From NCBI RefSeq assembly GCF_900112265.1, contig NZ_FOLO01000016.1, positions 39,541 through 103,540 of the forward strand: a stretch of 64,000 nt of DNA, read 5' to 3'. Origin of the DNA: Pseudoalteromonas denitrificans DSM 6059. Its GTDB lineage: Bacteria > Pseudomonadota > Gammaproteobacteria > Enterobacterales > Alteromonadaceae. The stretch's first letter is position 1; each line of letters starts with the position of its first letter. Below the pieces are notes generated by a model. The model was not told where the DNA came from and did no database searches. It saw only the letters and a program-made list of their open reading frames with translations. Of this stretch, positions 37,918 through 47,357 are shown one piece after another. The translations under genes were made by a program, and so were the position numbers.

Positions 37918-40020
37918 TTAAGTTTGGGTGACTTTTAAGGGGAGGTTAATGATAAAAGCAGTCCCTTGAATGTGACATACCTTACAAATGATGTCTCCTT
38001 TCATGAGTTGAACAATTAAATTGTAAACAATACTTAGGCCAATACCTATATTCCTATTTCCCATATTTGTTGTGTAAAAAGGGTCAAAAATATTATTTAC
38101 ATGCTCAATGTTTACACCACAGCCATTGTCTTGATAAGTAATCTCAATATTATTTCCTTTATTTTGAATTTTTATATCAATAAGGGGAGATTTAGTATGT
38201 TTAAATCCATGATCAACTGAGTTTTGTATTAATTGTTCAAGTACTTTAGTTAAGGCAATTGGATAACCGAGTAGTTTAGTATGTGTTCCTGTCACATTTA
38301 TCGTTAGTTGCTTCATAATGCTTTTTGAAAAAGCATTTGCATGATTTTTTAATCGTGATACGAGCTCAAACTCTTCTTCAATTCCATTTTCTATTTGTGC
38401 TGAGATATTTTTGAATTGTGCTATTAGCGCTATTGACCGGTCAATACTTTGAAGCGTTAATAAATTACTTTTTTCTACATCTGAAACAAAATTGTGAAGT
38501 TTTGTTTTAGTAATTCTTTCTACCTGCAATGCTTGATTAAAAGCTTCTATTTCTTCTGAAATATGTGATGTTGCCATTTTTGCGATACCTAATGGCGTAT
38601 TCATCTGGTGCGCAATACCTGTCACTAGTGTTGTCAGAGATGACATCTTTTCTGATTCAATCAGTTTAATTTGTGTTTCTTGTAGTTGTGTTAATGTATC
38701 TGATAGATTTTTGTTTATTAGTTGAATTTTCTTTCGCTTGGTTTGTAAAATACCTACAAATAATAATAAACCGCATACAATAACAATGCTAAAGGATAAG
38801 ATTAGGTTGTTTTTTTGTTGTTCATTTTTAACTTCTATTACTTGTAATTCGTTATTTCTTTTTAACTCTTTAATATTTAAATCTTTGGTAATCGTGCTCG
38901 ATTGTGTCAAATAAGTTGATAATGTTGCGTTGTTTTTTTTAAGTTGAATATGTTCCAACGAATCGTGGTAATTTTGAGCAGCTATAAACGCATTTTCAAA
39001 ATCTTCATTGTGTTTGAATAATTCTTGTTGGATTAAATAAGCTTGGGTTAAGCTTTGATATGCATTCTTTTTTTTAGCTGTTGTTATTATTTCTTCTAAT
39101 ATACTTTCTAAGTCGGTGAATTTTTTAGTGTCAAAAAATATCTTTGCTAAAACGAGTTTACTTTCTAAAATCCCTTTTAAGTAGCTTCTTTGTTTTCTAA
39201 TTTTTATTGATTCTAAAATATACTCTTTTGCTTTAATAAAGTTTTTCTTTTGCCAATAACTTAAAGCCAAATTATGGTAAGAAAAAGATAAATGAAATTT
39301 CAGTTTGTTTTTTTTTCGAATTTTAAATGCTTTATTGTGAAATTCAAATGCTTTTTCGAAATTCTGTAATCCAAAATGTGCTTCACCTAAATTGTTATAT
39401 ATAACAGCCAAAAGTCTTGGCTTATGAGTGTTATGTGTAAAGTTGAGATTATTTTCTAAAAAAGGAATGGCTTTTTTATAAAAGCCAAGCTGTATTGCTG
39501 TATAAGCAATATTATTTTCAGTTGTTAATTTGGCGAGCAAGTAGTCATTTTTATCTTTAAAGTGAGCATGCTGTTTTTGAGTTGTAAAAAAGTCACCATC
39601 ATTTTTTAAATATTCATAGGCTTTTAAATGAAACTTTAAAGCAAGTTGTCCCATATCTAGATGCCAATATAGCTTTCCTTTAAACCTAAATACAATGTAA
39701 TTATAATAGTTATTACTTTCTTCTTGTGTGATTAAGGTGATTTTTTCTATGGTGTTTAGTGCTTTTTGATATTCACTCAGTTGCATATATGCGACTGATT
39801 CATAATCTAACAATTGAACTTTCTGTCTCAATGTTAATGCTTGACCATGTTTCTTTCTTATATCTAAGATATCGACGAGGACTTGTTTAGGGGTTGTATT
39901 AGCCGTTTCTGCAATCGTTGTAATTTTATCTAGTATGGTGTCATCTGTTTTAGCAATACAAACACTTACATTAAAAAATACAATAATTAATAGTAAATAG
40001 TGATTGTATTGCCAAAACAT
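37918..40020 (-). CDS. TPR-containing membrane sensor histidine kinase (orphan)
   Basis: The 700-residue protein has a signal peptide or anchor (about 8-24), periplasmic TPR-type helical repeats (about 75-370), one membrane helix (406-425), a coiled coil, and a kinase core: His 471 in GIAHQMNTPLG, an N box QLIQNSVDHGF, DNGCGV and GIGLSIVYNL. The variant phospho-box (AHQMNTPLG) is typical of TPR kinases in this group. There is no receiver domain and no regulator gene beside it, so its partner is elsewhere. AGGTAG precedes ATG 40020. Confidence 0.88.
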   Translation of the reverse strand: MFWQYNHYLLLIIVFFNVSVCIAKTDDTILDKITTIAETANTTPKQVLVDILDIRKKHGQALTLRQKVQLLDYESVAYMQLSEYQKALNTIEKITLITQEESNNYYNYIVFRFKGKLYWHLDMGQLALKFHLKAYEYLKNDGDFFTTQKQHAHFKDKNDYLLAKLTTENNIAYTAIQLGFYKKAIPFLENNLNFTHNTHKPRLLAVIYNNLGEAHFGLQNFEKAFEFHNKAFKIRKKNKLKFHLSFSYHNLALSYWQKKNFIKAKEYILESIKIRKQRSYLKGILESKLVLAKIFFDTKKFTDLESILEEIITTAKKKNAYQSLTQAYLIQQELFKHNEDFENAFIAAQNYHDSLEHIQLKKNNATLSTYLTQSSTITKDLNIKELKRNNELQVIEVKNEQQKNNLILSFSIVIVCGLLLFVGILQTKRKKIQLINKNLSDTLTQLQETQIKLIESEKMSSLTTLVTGIAHQMNTPLGIAKMATSHISEEIEAFNQALQVERITKTKLHNFVSDVEKSNLLTLQSIDRSIALIAQFKNISAQIENGIEEEFELVSRLKNHANAFSKSIMKQLTINVTGTHTKLLGYPIALTKVLEQLIQNSVDHGFKHTKSPLIDIKIQNKGNNIEITYQDNGCGVNIEHVNNIFDPFYTTNMGNRNIGIGLSIVYNLIVQLMKGDIICKVCHIQGTAFIINLPLKVTQT

Positions 40021-40148
40021 AATAACGCTACCTGACTTAATATCATGTGATTTTATAATTTTAATACAGATATGAAAAAATTATAAAATAAGAATGTAAT
40101 TGAATGTTGAGAGGGAGTAAAACGACTCCCTTAGATGTTAAATATAAT

Positions 40149-42986
40149 TTAAGGGTTAAGCAAAATAGGTTCTCCTAGCCCTAATTCTTTTAATCTTTCG
40201 AATTGTGTTTTTGCATCACCTACAACTAAATAAATCATTTTTTCAGGATGTAAGTAATCATTAGCAAGCATTTTAATTGATTCAAGAGTCATATCTTTAA
40301 CAATTTCTTCCTGCTGTAAAACATAGTTTTGGGTTAGGCCATATTGGCTCATATGTTTTAAAATGGATAATTTAGCATTAAATGTTTCGAATTTACGTGC
40401 ATTACTTTTTAAATAAAAACTTTTAGTTGTGGTTAAATCTTGCTGATTAAAATCTGTTTGATAGTTTTTAACCATGTCTTTAATAAGCGTTATAGCTTCT
40501 AATGTGACATTACTACGTACGCCAGTGCTAATTATAAACTTCCCTGTTATTGGCGAACCATAAAAGCCAGAGCGAATATTATAGGTATAGCCTTTAGCTT
40601 CACGTAGTTCTTGGGTGAGCTTAGAAGCAAAACCTCCACCGCCTAACTTGTAATTCATAATGTTTGCGCTGTAATGCTGACTATCAGAACCTTTTATTGA
40701 AGGGTATCCAATTCTTAACTGAGATTGCTTTGCATTAGGAATATCGTAAAAAAACACTTTAGAGTGCTCAGGTGGATTAACGGTTTCCAATTTCGGCAGG
40801 TTTAAATATTTTTTAGGCCATGTTTTGGCCAGAGGTGCTAAAGATTTGAGTACAGCTGATTTTTTGATATCACCAACAATATGAAAACTGCTTAAATTAG
40901 GTGATAAATTTGATTCATAAAATGTTTTTAAATCATTTAAAGATATTTTGTTTATTGTTTTAATTGTTCCCAGTGAGTTATTTGCTAATTTATGATTATC
41001 TGGGTAGATAAGTTGAGCCATTTTAATATCTGCAATTTGACTCGGGTCAGTTGCCTGTTGTTTTATTTGGCTGATGACTTCTTTTTTTGCTAACGCAAAT
41101 TCATCTTTATCCCACCTTGGCTGTAATAACATTTCTGTTACTAAATTAACGGTAGCCTGATGATTACGCGATAATGTTTTAGCCTGGACCATGATGCTTT
41201 CTTGTGTTGCGTATACTTTAATTTCAGCTCCAAGTTTTTTGATAGCTTCTTCTAGTTGCTTAGGTGTTTTATTTTTTGTGCCTTTATTCAATAATTTAGA
41301 GAGTAAATTAGCTGTACCCGTTTTGTCTGGTGAATCAAATAAAGCACCACCTGACATTTCAATATTGAACTCAATTAAAGGCATTTCTGAATTTTGAATA
41401 CCAAAAATATGCATGCCATTAATGAGTCTATTCTGCCAAACATTGGGCGCTGTTAATGAAGAGGGGTGGCCATATTGGGGTTCTTGTGTGCGATCAAAAC
41501 TAGAGGGGCTTTTAGTATATTGCGACTTCTTCGACGCATCAAAGTTTTGCTCTGCACCTTTGACTATTTTTTCTTCGATTACTTTTGCTTGAAGAGAGTC
41601 TTTTAATGCAAGTGATTTTTGACCTTTAGGCACAAAACTGGTTGCAATGTAATGCTTGTTTTTTATATATTTATCATAAACTCGCCAAAGATCTGCTTTG
41701 TTGACGTTAAGCATATGTTGAATATCTCTATTAATAAAACCAGGATCTTTAGTAAAAATATTATACTGTGCTAATTGAAACCCCTTACCGAGTACACTTG
41801 ACAAGTTACTGTAAAAGTCAGTTTCTAGCTTTGCTTGTATCATCAGTAAATCATCATGAGAAAACCCATCGTCTTCGAAGTCATCAAACGCTTTTGTGAG
41901 TGCTTGATTAACATCGTTTAAGTCTGTTTTTTCAAAAGCGCGTACGCTTAACATCATTTGCCCCGCAAGTTCAGACTGGTAATGGGTCATATTTACTTTT
42001 GAAGTCAGCTTTAAATCATCAATAAGCTTTTTATTTAATGGCGCTTTTTTCCCCTTGGTGAGCAAATGCGTTAAAATATTAAGTGCATAGCTGTCTTTAT
42101 GATATTGCGGTGCTGTTGGCCAAGTTAAAGTGAGTTCCGGTAGTTTTGCAAAGTTATCTTCGTGATATCTTTTTTTGGTCTTTTGTAAACTAATTCTGGT
42201 TTTTTGTAATGGCGCTATTTTTTCTGACGGTTTTATTTCATCAAAATAATAATGAACCCACTCTTTTGCTTGTTCTTTATTAAAATCTCCCGAAATGACT
42301 AACGTTACATTGTTAGGCACGTACCATTTTTTATAAAAATCTTTAACATCTTGCAATGTTGCGCTTTGTAAGTCGTCTAAAGATCCTATCACTTGCCAGC
42401 TATAAGGGTGTCCTTTGGGGTAAAGGTTTTTATCTATTACATATTGTGTATGACCATAAGGGCGATTATCGTATGTTTGGCGTTTTTCATTTTTTACAAC
42501 TTGCTTTTCTTTGACTAAAACTTCTTCAGTGACGGTATTAATAAAAAAGCCGAGTTTGTCGGCTTCAGCCCAGATCATTTTCTCTAACGCATCATTGGGA
42601 ACAGTTTGAAAGTAGTTGGTGCGATCCCGGCTTGTTGAACCATTAGCACCTGAGCCCCCAATACGGGCACTCATTTTATCTAAACCACCTTTGCCTAAAT
42701 TTTCAGACTCTAAAAATAATAAATGTTCAAATAAATGAGCAAATCCAGTTCTTCCCGGTAGCTCTCGTGCAGACCCTACATGTGAAGTGAGTGCAACTGC
42801 AACCACGGGATCTGAACGATCAATATGAAAAATGACTTCAAGCCCATTATCAAGTACAAACTTGTCATATTCTATATTAACTAAATTAGTGGCTATTGGT
42901 GTTGTGACTGTTTTTTCCGGTGTTGTACATGCCATAATTGATACAAAAGCGGCAAATAGTGCAACTGTTAAAATGTTCCGTTTCAT
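40149..42986 (-). CDS. M16-family zinc metallopeptidase lipoprotein
   Basis: The 945-residue protein begins with lipobox IMAC (Cys 20). The inverted zinc motif HxxEH is intact at His 84, Glu 87, His 88 (AHLFEHLLF), with the third ligand Glu further on near KEKQVVKNEKR. Two M16 half-domains follow each other (about 35-480 and 510-945); only the first carries the catalytic motif, as in pitrilysin-type single-chain enzymes. It probably degrades peptides in the periplasm, held to a membrane by its lipid. It stands alone, with 128 bases to the kinase gene downstream. Confidence 0.9.
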   Translation of the reverse strand: MKRNILTVALFAAFVSIMACTTPEKTVTTPIATNLVNIEYDKFVLDNGLEVIFHIDRSDPVVAVALTSHVGSARELPGRTGFAHLFEHLLFLESENLGKGGLDKMSARIGGSGANGSTSRDRTNYFQTVPNDALEKMIWAEADKLGFFINTVTEEVLVKEKQVVKNEKRQTYDNRPYGHTQYVIDKNLYPKGHPYSWQVIGSLDDLQSATLQDVKDFYKKWYVPNNVTLVISGDFNKEQAKEWVHYYFDEIKPSEKIAPLQKTRISLQKTKKRYHEDNFAKLPELTLTWPTAPQYHKDSYALNILTHLLTKGKKAPLNKKLIDDLKLTSKVNMTHYQSELAGQMMLSVRAFEKTDLNDVNQALTKAFDDFEDDGFSHDDLLMIQAKLETDFYSNLSSVLGKGFQLAQYNIFTKDPGFINRDIQHMLNVNKADLWRVYDKYIKNKHYIATSFVPKGQKSLALKDSLQAKVIEEKIVKGAEQNFDASKKSQYTKSPSSFDRTQEPQYGHPSSLTAPNVWQNRLINGMHIFGIQNSEMPLIEFNIEMSGGALFDSPDKTGTANLLSKLLNKGTKNKTPKQLEEAIKKLGAEIKVYATQESIMVQAKTLSRNHQATVNLVTEMLLQPRWDKDEFALAKKEVISQIKQQATDPSQIADIKMAQLIYPDNHKLANNSLGTIKTINKISLNDLKTFYESNLSPNLSSFHIVGDIKKSAVLKSLAPLAKTWPKKYLNLPKLETVNPPEHSKVFFYDIPNAKQSQLRIGYPSIKGSDSQHYSANIMNYKLGGGGFASKLTQELREAKGYTYNIRSGFYGSPITGKFIISTGVRSNVTLEAITLIKDMVKNYQTDFNQQDLTTTKSFYLKSNARKFETFNAKLSILKHMSQYGLTQNYVLQQEEIVKDMTLESIKMLANDYLHPEKMIYLVVGDAKTQFERLKELGLGEPILLNP

Positions 42987-43129
42987 TTGGGAGGGCCTTT
43001 TTGAAACTTGTTGTTAGTTTTCATTATTATGTATGTAAATATCTAATATTACCAAAGAGATTTTTGGCTTCAATTCTTATATGCAAACTATACTAAAATA
43101 TTGCTCTATTGTTATAGGATAAATGTGTA

Positions 43130-43819
43130 TTGAAAATGATTTTTTTGATGCTGATATTGATACCTGAAATTGGACTCTCGTGTGAGTTTAAAATCGGTGT
43201 GAGAGAATACCCGCCTTATACCTATCAAAACGCAGATAAGTCATGGGCTGGCATCGACATTGATATGTTTAACTATTTAGTTGATGAGATTGGTTGCGAT
43301 AAAAAGTATATCCGTATTAATTTTGGACAAGCATTAAAGCTATTAAAAGATGGCAAAATAGATGCTTTAGCACAAATGTCTAAGATTGAACAAAGGCTTA
43401 ACACAGTACACTTTGTTGGTCCTACTCGCAGTGAAACATTAACCTTAATTGTGTCAAAAAAGGTACCAGAAACAATTAATCATTTTTCAGATATTGCAAA
43501 CCACCCTTATATTTTTGCTAAAAGAGAGGGGACATTCATTGGTCATGAATTTAATAAATTAATGCAATCAAATATTCATTTTTCAAGTAAATTTATTGAA
43601 ACCAATACTGAAACACCCAGAATTAATTTAGTATTAAAGGGCAGAGTCGTTGGTTTTTTTGATGATATTAAATTTAATCAATACATGCTAAAAAATTCGC
43701 CCCAATATCAAAATATGAAAATGCATCCGTTAAAAATTGATAATGGATTGATTTATTTCGGTTTTAGTAAAAAAACAGTTTCGCAATATCATATTGAAAA
43801 ATTACGAAATGTATTTTAA
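43130..43819 (+). CDS. Periplasmic solute-binding protein, SBP family 3 (PBPb)
   Basis: The 229-residue protein has a short signal peptide (to about SCEF) and one PBPb domain starting KIGVREYPPYTYQNADKSWAGIDIDMF. This resembles the HisJ/glutamine-binding family and the small stand-alone members of Alteromonadales. TTG 43130 is favoured as start because AGGAT (43116-43120) is 9 bases before it; ATG 43136 is the alternative. No ABC transporter genes are next to it, so it may act as a sensor part or partner of a distant system. Confidence 0.82.
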   Translation: MKMIFLMLILIPEIGLSCEFKIGVREYPPYTYQNADKSWAGIDIDMFNYLVDEIGCDKKYIRINFGQALKLLKDGKIDALAQMSKIEQRLNTVHFVGPTRSETLTLIVSKKVPETINHFSDIANHPYIFAKREGTFIGHEFNKLMQSNIHFSSKFIETNTETPRINLVLKGRVVGFFDDIKFNQYMLKNSPQYQNMKMHPLKIDNGLIYFGFSKKTVSQYHIEKLRNVF

Positions 43820-43993
43820 AAATTGTCAAAATAATTTTGTTCAATGAAGTCATAATTATTCACGTTTTATGAGTCGTTATTTAATCTTAAAATCATATTT
43901 TGCATATTGTTACATATTTCGATGTCGCTGATAGAGAAAAGCATACTGATTATATTGACTTTTTATTTACGCCAAGTAGGCTACTTTAAAAAT

Positions 43994-44008
43994 AGCTGAA
44001 CTTCAGCT
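43994..44008. other. 15-base palindrome before the Lgt-family gene
   Basis: AGCTGAACTTCAGCT is a perfect palindrome around a central base, 20 bases before ATG 44028. It could be an operator or leader hairpin. No known regulator is suggested by it. Confidence 0.35.
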
Positions 44009-44027
44009 GCGATTAACGGGAAATATA

Positions 44028-44852
44028 ATGTCTTACCCTTATTTAGAAAGTGTTTTATTGGATTTAACTGGTATTGATACTGGTACTCAGTTTATTCCTA
44101 TGTTTGGTTTATTAGTCATTTCTGCATTACTGATTTCATTGCACTTTGGTAAAAAGAAGCTTGCAGAAGTTAATATGAAAGGCCTAGATGGCGAATATTT
44201 TGAAACAACCATTTTTTATGCTTTTGTAGGAGGGTTACTTGGTGCTAAGTTATTGCATGTTTTTGAATTTCGTCAATACGGCATTGCAGAGCAGTTATTT
44301 TCTCGAGGTGGATTTTCAATTTATGGTGGTTTGATTTTAGGGTTTATAACAGCAATTTTTATGCTCAAACGTAAAAAAATAGCCATATTGCCTACAACAG
44401 ATATAGCTGCACCTTATTTAATGTTAGCTTATGGTATTGGCCGCATTGGTTGCCAAATTTCAGGTGATGGTGATTGGGGACAAAAGGTCAATATGGCTGC
44501 AAAACCGGGTTGGTTACCAGATTGGTTTTGGACGCAAACCTATGAGAATAATGTTGCAGGTCAAATTATTGCGGAACCTGGCGTATATCCAACTCCGTTA
44601 TATGAAACTTTACTCGCTTTTGTAAGTTTCTTCATATTACGTGCGTGCTTTAAATATAAAGCCTCGGCGATAGGTTTTACTTTTGCCGTTTATTTAATTT
44701 TATCTGCTGTGAATCGCTTTGTAGTAGAGTTTATTCGTATCAACCCAAGGTATGATGTACTAGGTTTTGAATTATCGCAATCTCAGATTATTTCCCTTGT
44801 TGTATTAAGTGCGGGTATATTTTTTGCTATTAAATCTTTTAAACACAAATAA
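44028..44852 (+). CDS. Lgt-family (prolipoprotein diacylglyceryl transferase-like) membrane protein
   Basis: The 274-residue protein has about seven membrane helices. It carries Lgt-family landmarks: FVGGLLGAKLLHVFEF, a GGFSIYGGLILGF segment like the H/GGxxxYGG motif, and YGIGRIGCQISGDGDWG matching the GRxGC/N-gene-like signature. It differs from housekeeping Lgt at several sites, so it may be a paralogue with another acyl or lipid substrate. It stands alone and ends at a strong hairpin. Confidence 0.78.
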   Translation: MSYPYLESVLLDLTGIDTGTQFIPMFGLLVISALLISLHFGKKKLAEVNMKGLDGEYFETTIFYAFVGGLLGAKLLHVFEFRQYGIAEQLFSRGGFSIYGGLILGFITAIFMLKRKKIAILPTTDIAAPYLMLAYGIGRIGCQISGDGDWGQKVNMAAKPGWLPDWFWTQTYENNVAGQIIAEPGVYPTPLYETLLAFVSFFILRACFKYKASAIGFTFAVYLILSAVNRFVVEFIRINPRYDVLGFELSQSQIISLVVLSAGIFFAIKSFKHK

Positions 44853-44861
44853 TGCCTTCCT

Positions 44862-44893
44862 AATATATTGGCTGTTTATACAGCCAATATATT
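44862..44893 (+). terminator. Hairpin after the Lgt-family gene
   Basis: AATATATTGGCTG (44862-44874) and CAGCCAATATATT (44881-44893) form a perfect 13-base stem with loop TTTATA. The T-run after it is short, so termination is likely but not of the strongest type. Confidence 0.65.
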
Positions 44894-44997
44894 TACTCTA
44901 AAAAGTTAATTCAGTGTGTTTCTTTATTTCTGCTAAAGTTATCTTGCGTATTAAGTATTTAAAATCTCAACAAGCAAGGTCACATTAATGTATCCTC

Positions 44998-45255
44998 ATG
45001 GCACTTTACTTTAAAACTATAGAACCATATTGTTCATACTCATGCCAGTGGTGGGCTTACACCTGAAGCCGTTGAAGCACTACCTATAACCTTAATAAAT
45101 TCAAGAGGCTTGGTTTTATGGCAATTGCTGTTAATATTGAGGGTGCTTTTGGTTCCTTTTTAGATGCGAAGATCTTAAATTTGGTCGACTTGCCAACAAT
45201 TGTTAGTAAAAACCAAAATAAATTATCTGAACTTATACTTAATTATATAAAGTAA
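44998..45255 (+). pseudogene. Probable frameshifted gene remnant
   Basis: Three short frames read on from each other with shifts: MALYFKTIE from ATG 44998, then IVHTHASGGLTPEAVEAL from about 45029 in another frame, then MAIAVNIEGAFGSFLDAKIL to TAA 45255 in a third. The middle and last parts look like real protein, but no frame is intact. I do not recognise the family. The last frame alone (45118-45255, 45 residues, AGAGG upstream) could be a small gene instead. Confidence 0.4.
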
Positions 45256-45329
45256 AATTTCATAAGTAATCTTAAAATAAACTTTGAGATACTCTTGATA
45301 ATTACAGCGTATCATTTTATCTTTTTTGA

Positions 45330-45347
45330 AAGGGCCATTTGGCCCTT
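45330..45347 (-). terminator. Short hairpin after the peroxidase gene
   Basis: AAGGGCC (45330-45336) and GGCCCTT (45341-45347) pair with a 4-base loop, 6 bases past the peroxidase stop on the minus strand. No good T-run follows, so its terminator role is tentative. Confidence 0.4.
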
Positions 45348-45352
45348 GATTA

Positions 45353-47179
45353 TTATAAATTACTGCCCTCTTTATCAGTCGCGATTAAAGGTTTGTCATC
45401 GGGGAAGCTAGCAATATTTTGCTCACTTACAACCCAAGGTGATAAACATTCAGAGCTTTCAGTACATGGATCTGTTAGTGCATGTAAAAAAGCGACAATT
45501 TGAGTGACTTGTTCAGGTGATATTCTAATATTTCTACGAAGAGGCGCTCTTGCCAAATTAGGTTCTCTTTGTGCTTGCTCTAAATGACTGACCGTTGCAA
45601 TGGAGTTTGCATAAGCGTCAGGGTATAGGGTTTCACAATCTTGATTGTTTTTTTGCATTAAATCTAGCACTTGAGGTAACTGACAAAACCCTGCTATTTG
45701 CCCATTACTAAATGGCACACCGTTTTGTGCTGCAAATAGGTTGTCGATTGAACTTCTAGGGTTTGCATAATGAGACACTACTTGTGTTAGATTTTGAAAG
45801 GCGCCAGTATGCCCGTAGGGGGCTGTTTTTGCGATATTCAACAAACTTGGAGTGCGAAAATGAAAACGTTCCGCTTGATTATTTGTGACATTTTCGCGAC
45901 CAAAATCATGACTGGTTCCTGTATTGCTTGCATTACCTGTACCTGGTCCAATTTGAGGGAATGCAACTAAATGATGACGAGAATTAGAAAAAGTAGGCCC
46001 GTTATGACAAGCTGCACAGTTAGCACCGCCATCTCTGCGTCCTGAGAAAAACAAAACGGCGCCGGCTTTTTGTTCATCGGTCAAAGCGGCATTATCACCA
46101 TTTAAATAAGCATTCCATGGGTTATTTACAAATACCATAGAGCGCTCATATTCACCAATTGCCTCTGCAATACGGTTAAAATTGACATTACTATCACCAA
46201 AGGCTTGTTCAAAAGCAATAGGCCAGCTACTTACAAATTCATTGCTTGAGTTATTAAAGCGTTCAGTTAATGCTGTTCTTAATGATTCATTGTCGATATC
46301 GGGAATAAACTGCCCACGCATTTCTTCTATTGATGTGACTGGGAACCTAGCTTGAGCTGCTGCTAGAGTGGTGTTTTCAGGTAAATTTTCATCAGGTAAG
46401 CGTCTACCATCTTGATTTAATGCAGAATCAGGTGTGGTGATACGACCGTTGCGTCTTGTTTCAACACGACTATCCCAAAAAAGGCCTCTGTTTAATAAAC
46501 CAATATTAAAAACCGTTGGTGCGTTTCTTGGCACTGCTGGTAGATTTTTGTCTTGGGCGCCATTAAAGCGACCATGTCCTAATAAGTCATGCTTAGATTG
46601 ATTTATTTCATCAACCGCTTCTACGCCAACAGATAAAGACAAATTATCACCGCCGCCTAAAGCCGGATGGTGACAACTTACACAAGCTGCACTTTGCTCC
46701 CCACCAAGATTTTTAGCAAAAAACAACTGTTTACCTAACTGTGGTTTGGGGTCTGTAATTTGAGGTAAATTAAGCTGTTCATTTGATGTGCCTGCTAAAC
46801 CTAATTGTAAAACAAGATTTTGTAATCTTTGCTCTGCCTCTTCAAGTGGAATTGGAGCGCCACCACCGCCTGGGGGACGATTATCACCACCGCCTGGGGG
46901 GCGATTATCACCACCGCCTGGGGGGCGATTATCACCACCGCCTGGGGGGCGATTATCACCACCGCCTGGGGGGCGATTGTCACCACCGCCTGGGGGGCGA
47001 TTATCACCACCGCCTGGGGGTCGATTATCACCACCGCCTGGGGGACGATTATCACCATCACTTGGCGGTGCATTAGCTGATATAGTGTCATGTGTGCTTA
47101 TTTGATTTGCTGCTAGCGTCGAAAATGAGATGAGACCACTTAAAATGAAACTACGAATTAAAATATTTTTCTTCATCAT
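45353..47179 (-). CDS. Di-haem cytochrome c peroxidase/MauG-family protein with N-terminal repeat
   Basis: The 608-residue protein has a signal peptide (about 1-24), then a stretch of eight-residue repeats PPGGGDNR (seven exact units, flanked by PPSDGDNR and PPGGGGAP; about residues 38-109), then the peroxidase part with two haem-binding motifs CVSCH (near 167) and CAACH (near 388). The family reduces hydrogen peroxide or oxidises partners in the periplasm. The Pro/Gly/Arg/Asp repeat is not part of the family and may be a flexible spacer or surface tether. It is divergent from a BaeS/BaeR-like pair; 11-base direct repeats between them (47226-47258) suggest control by that regulator. Confidence 0.85.
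   Translation of the reverse strand: MMKKNILIRSFILSGLISFSTLAANQISTHDTISANAPPSDGDNRPPGGGDNRPPGGGDNRPPGGGDNRPPGGGDNRPPGGGDNRPPGGGDNRPPGGGDNRPPGGGGAPIPLEEAEQRLQNLVLQLGLAGTSNEQLNLPQITDPKPQLGKQLFFAKNLGGEQSAACVSCHHPALGGGDNLSLSVGVEAVDEINQSKHDLLGHGRFNGAQDKNLPAVPRNAPTVFNIGLLNRGLFWDSRVETRRNGRITTPDSALNQDGRRLPDENLPENTTLAAAQARFPVTSIEEMRGQFIPDIDNESLRTALTERFNNSSNEFVSSWPIAFEQAFGDSNVNFNRIAEAIGEYERSMVFVNNPWNAYLNGDNAALTDEQKAGAVLFFSGRRDGGANCAACHNGPTFSNSRHHLVAFPQIGPGTGNASNTGTSHDFGRENVTNNQAERFHFRTPSLLNIAKTAPYGHTGAFQNLTQVVSHYANPRSSIDNLFAAQNGVPFSNGQIAGFCQLPQVLDLMQKNNQDCETLYPDAYANSIATVSHLEQAQREPNLARAPLRRNIRISPEQVTQIVAFLHALTDPCTESSECLSPWVVSEQNIASFPDDKPLIATDKEGSNL
46861..47060 (-). repeat. 24-base tandem repeat inside the peroxidase gene
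   Basis: About eight near-identical 24-base units (core CCACCGCCTGGGGG on the plus strand) code for the PPGGGDNR units. Differences between units are single bases, mostly silent, which indicates recent expansion. Copy number probably varies between strains. Confidence 0.9.
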
Positions 47180-47225
47180 TTTACCTCAAACGATATTTTA
47201 GGGGGGCAATAAAGACTTTAAACTG

Positions 47226-47258
47226 CAAATGTGTAAACAATGTGCATCAAATGTGCAA
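47226..47258. promoter_or_regulatory. Three 11-base direct repeats, likely response-regulator site
   Basis: CAAATGTGTAA (47226-47236), ACAATGTGCAT (47237-47247) and CAAATGTGCAA (47248-47258) share AATGTG every 11 bases. OmpR/PhoB-type regulators bind direct repeats with this period. The site lies between the peroxidase gene and the BaeS-like kinase gene, so both may be controlled by the BaeR-like regulator encoded at 49039. Confidence 0.6.
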
Positions 47259-47357
47259 ATTTATAGGAAGCGCAAAACAAAGCTATAAAAAAAGCAGTAG
47301 GTGATTTAAATTAAGAGCATAGTATTGTTTTTTTCTTTCTTGGCTGATTTTTAATAA

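Larger units (their letters stand above)
44853..45352. other. Intergenic region with hairpin and decayed coding remnant
   Basis: About 500 bases between the Lgt-family gene and the peroxidase gene hold a perfect 13-base hairpin (44862-44893), a stretch that reads as broken coding sequence (44998-45255), and a short GC-rich hairpin (45330-45347) near the end of the peroxidase gene. No intact larger gene is visible. Confidence 0.55.

Noticed and set aside
46783..47105. Several open frames on both strands over the 24-base repeat
   Set aside because: The repeat length is a multiple of 3 and has no stop in most frames, so open frames arise without coding meaning. The minus-strand peroxidase frame, with signal peptide and two haem motifs, explains the DNA.
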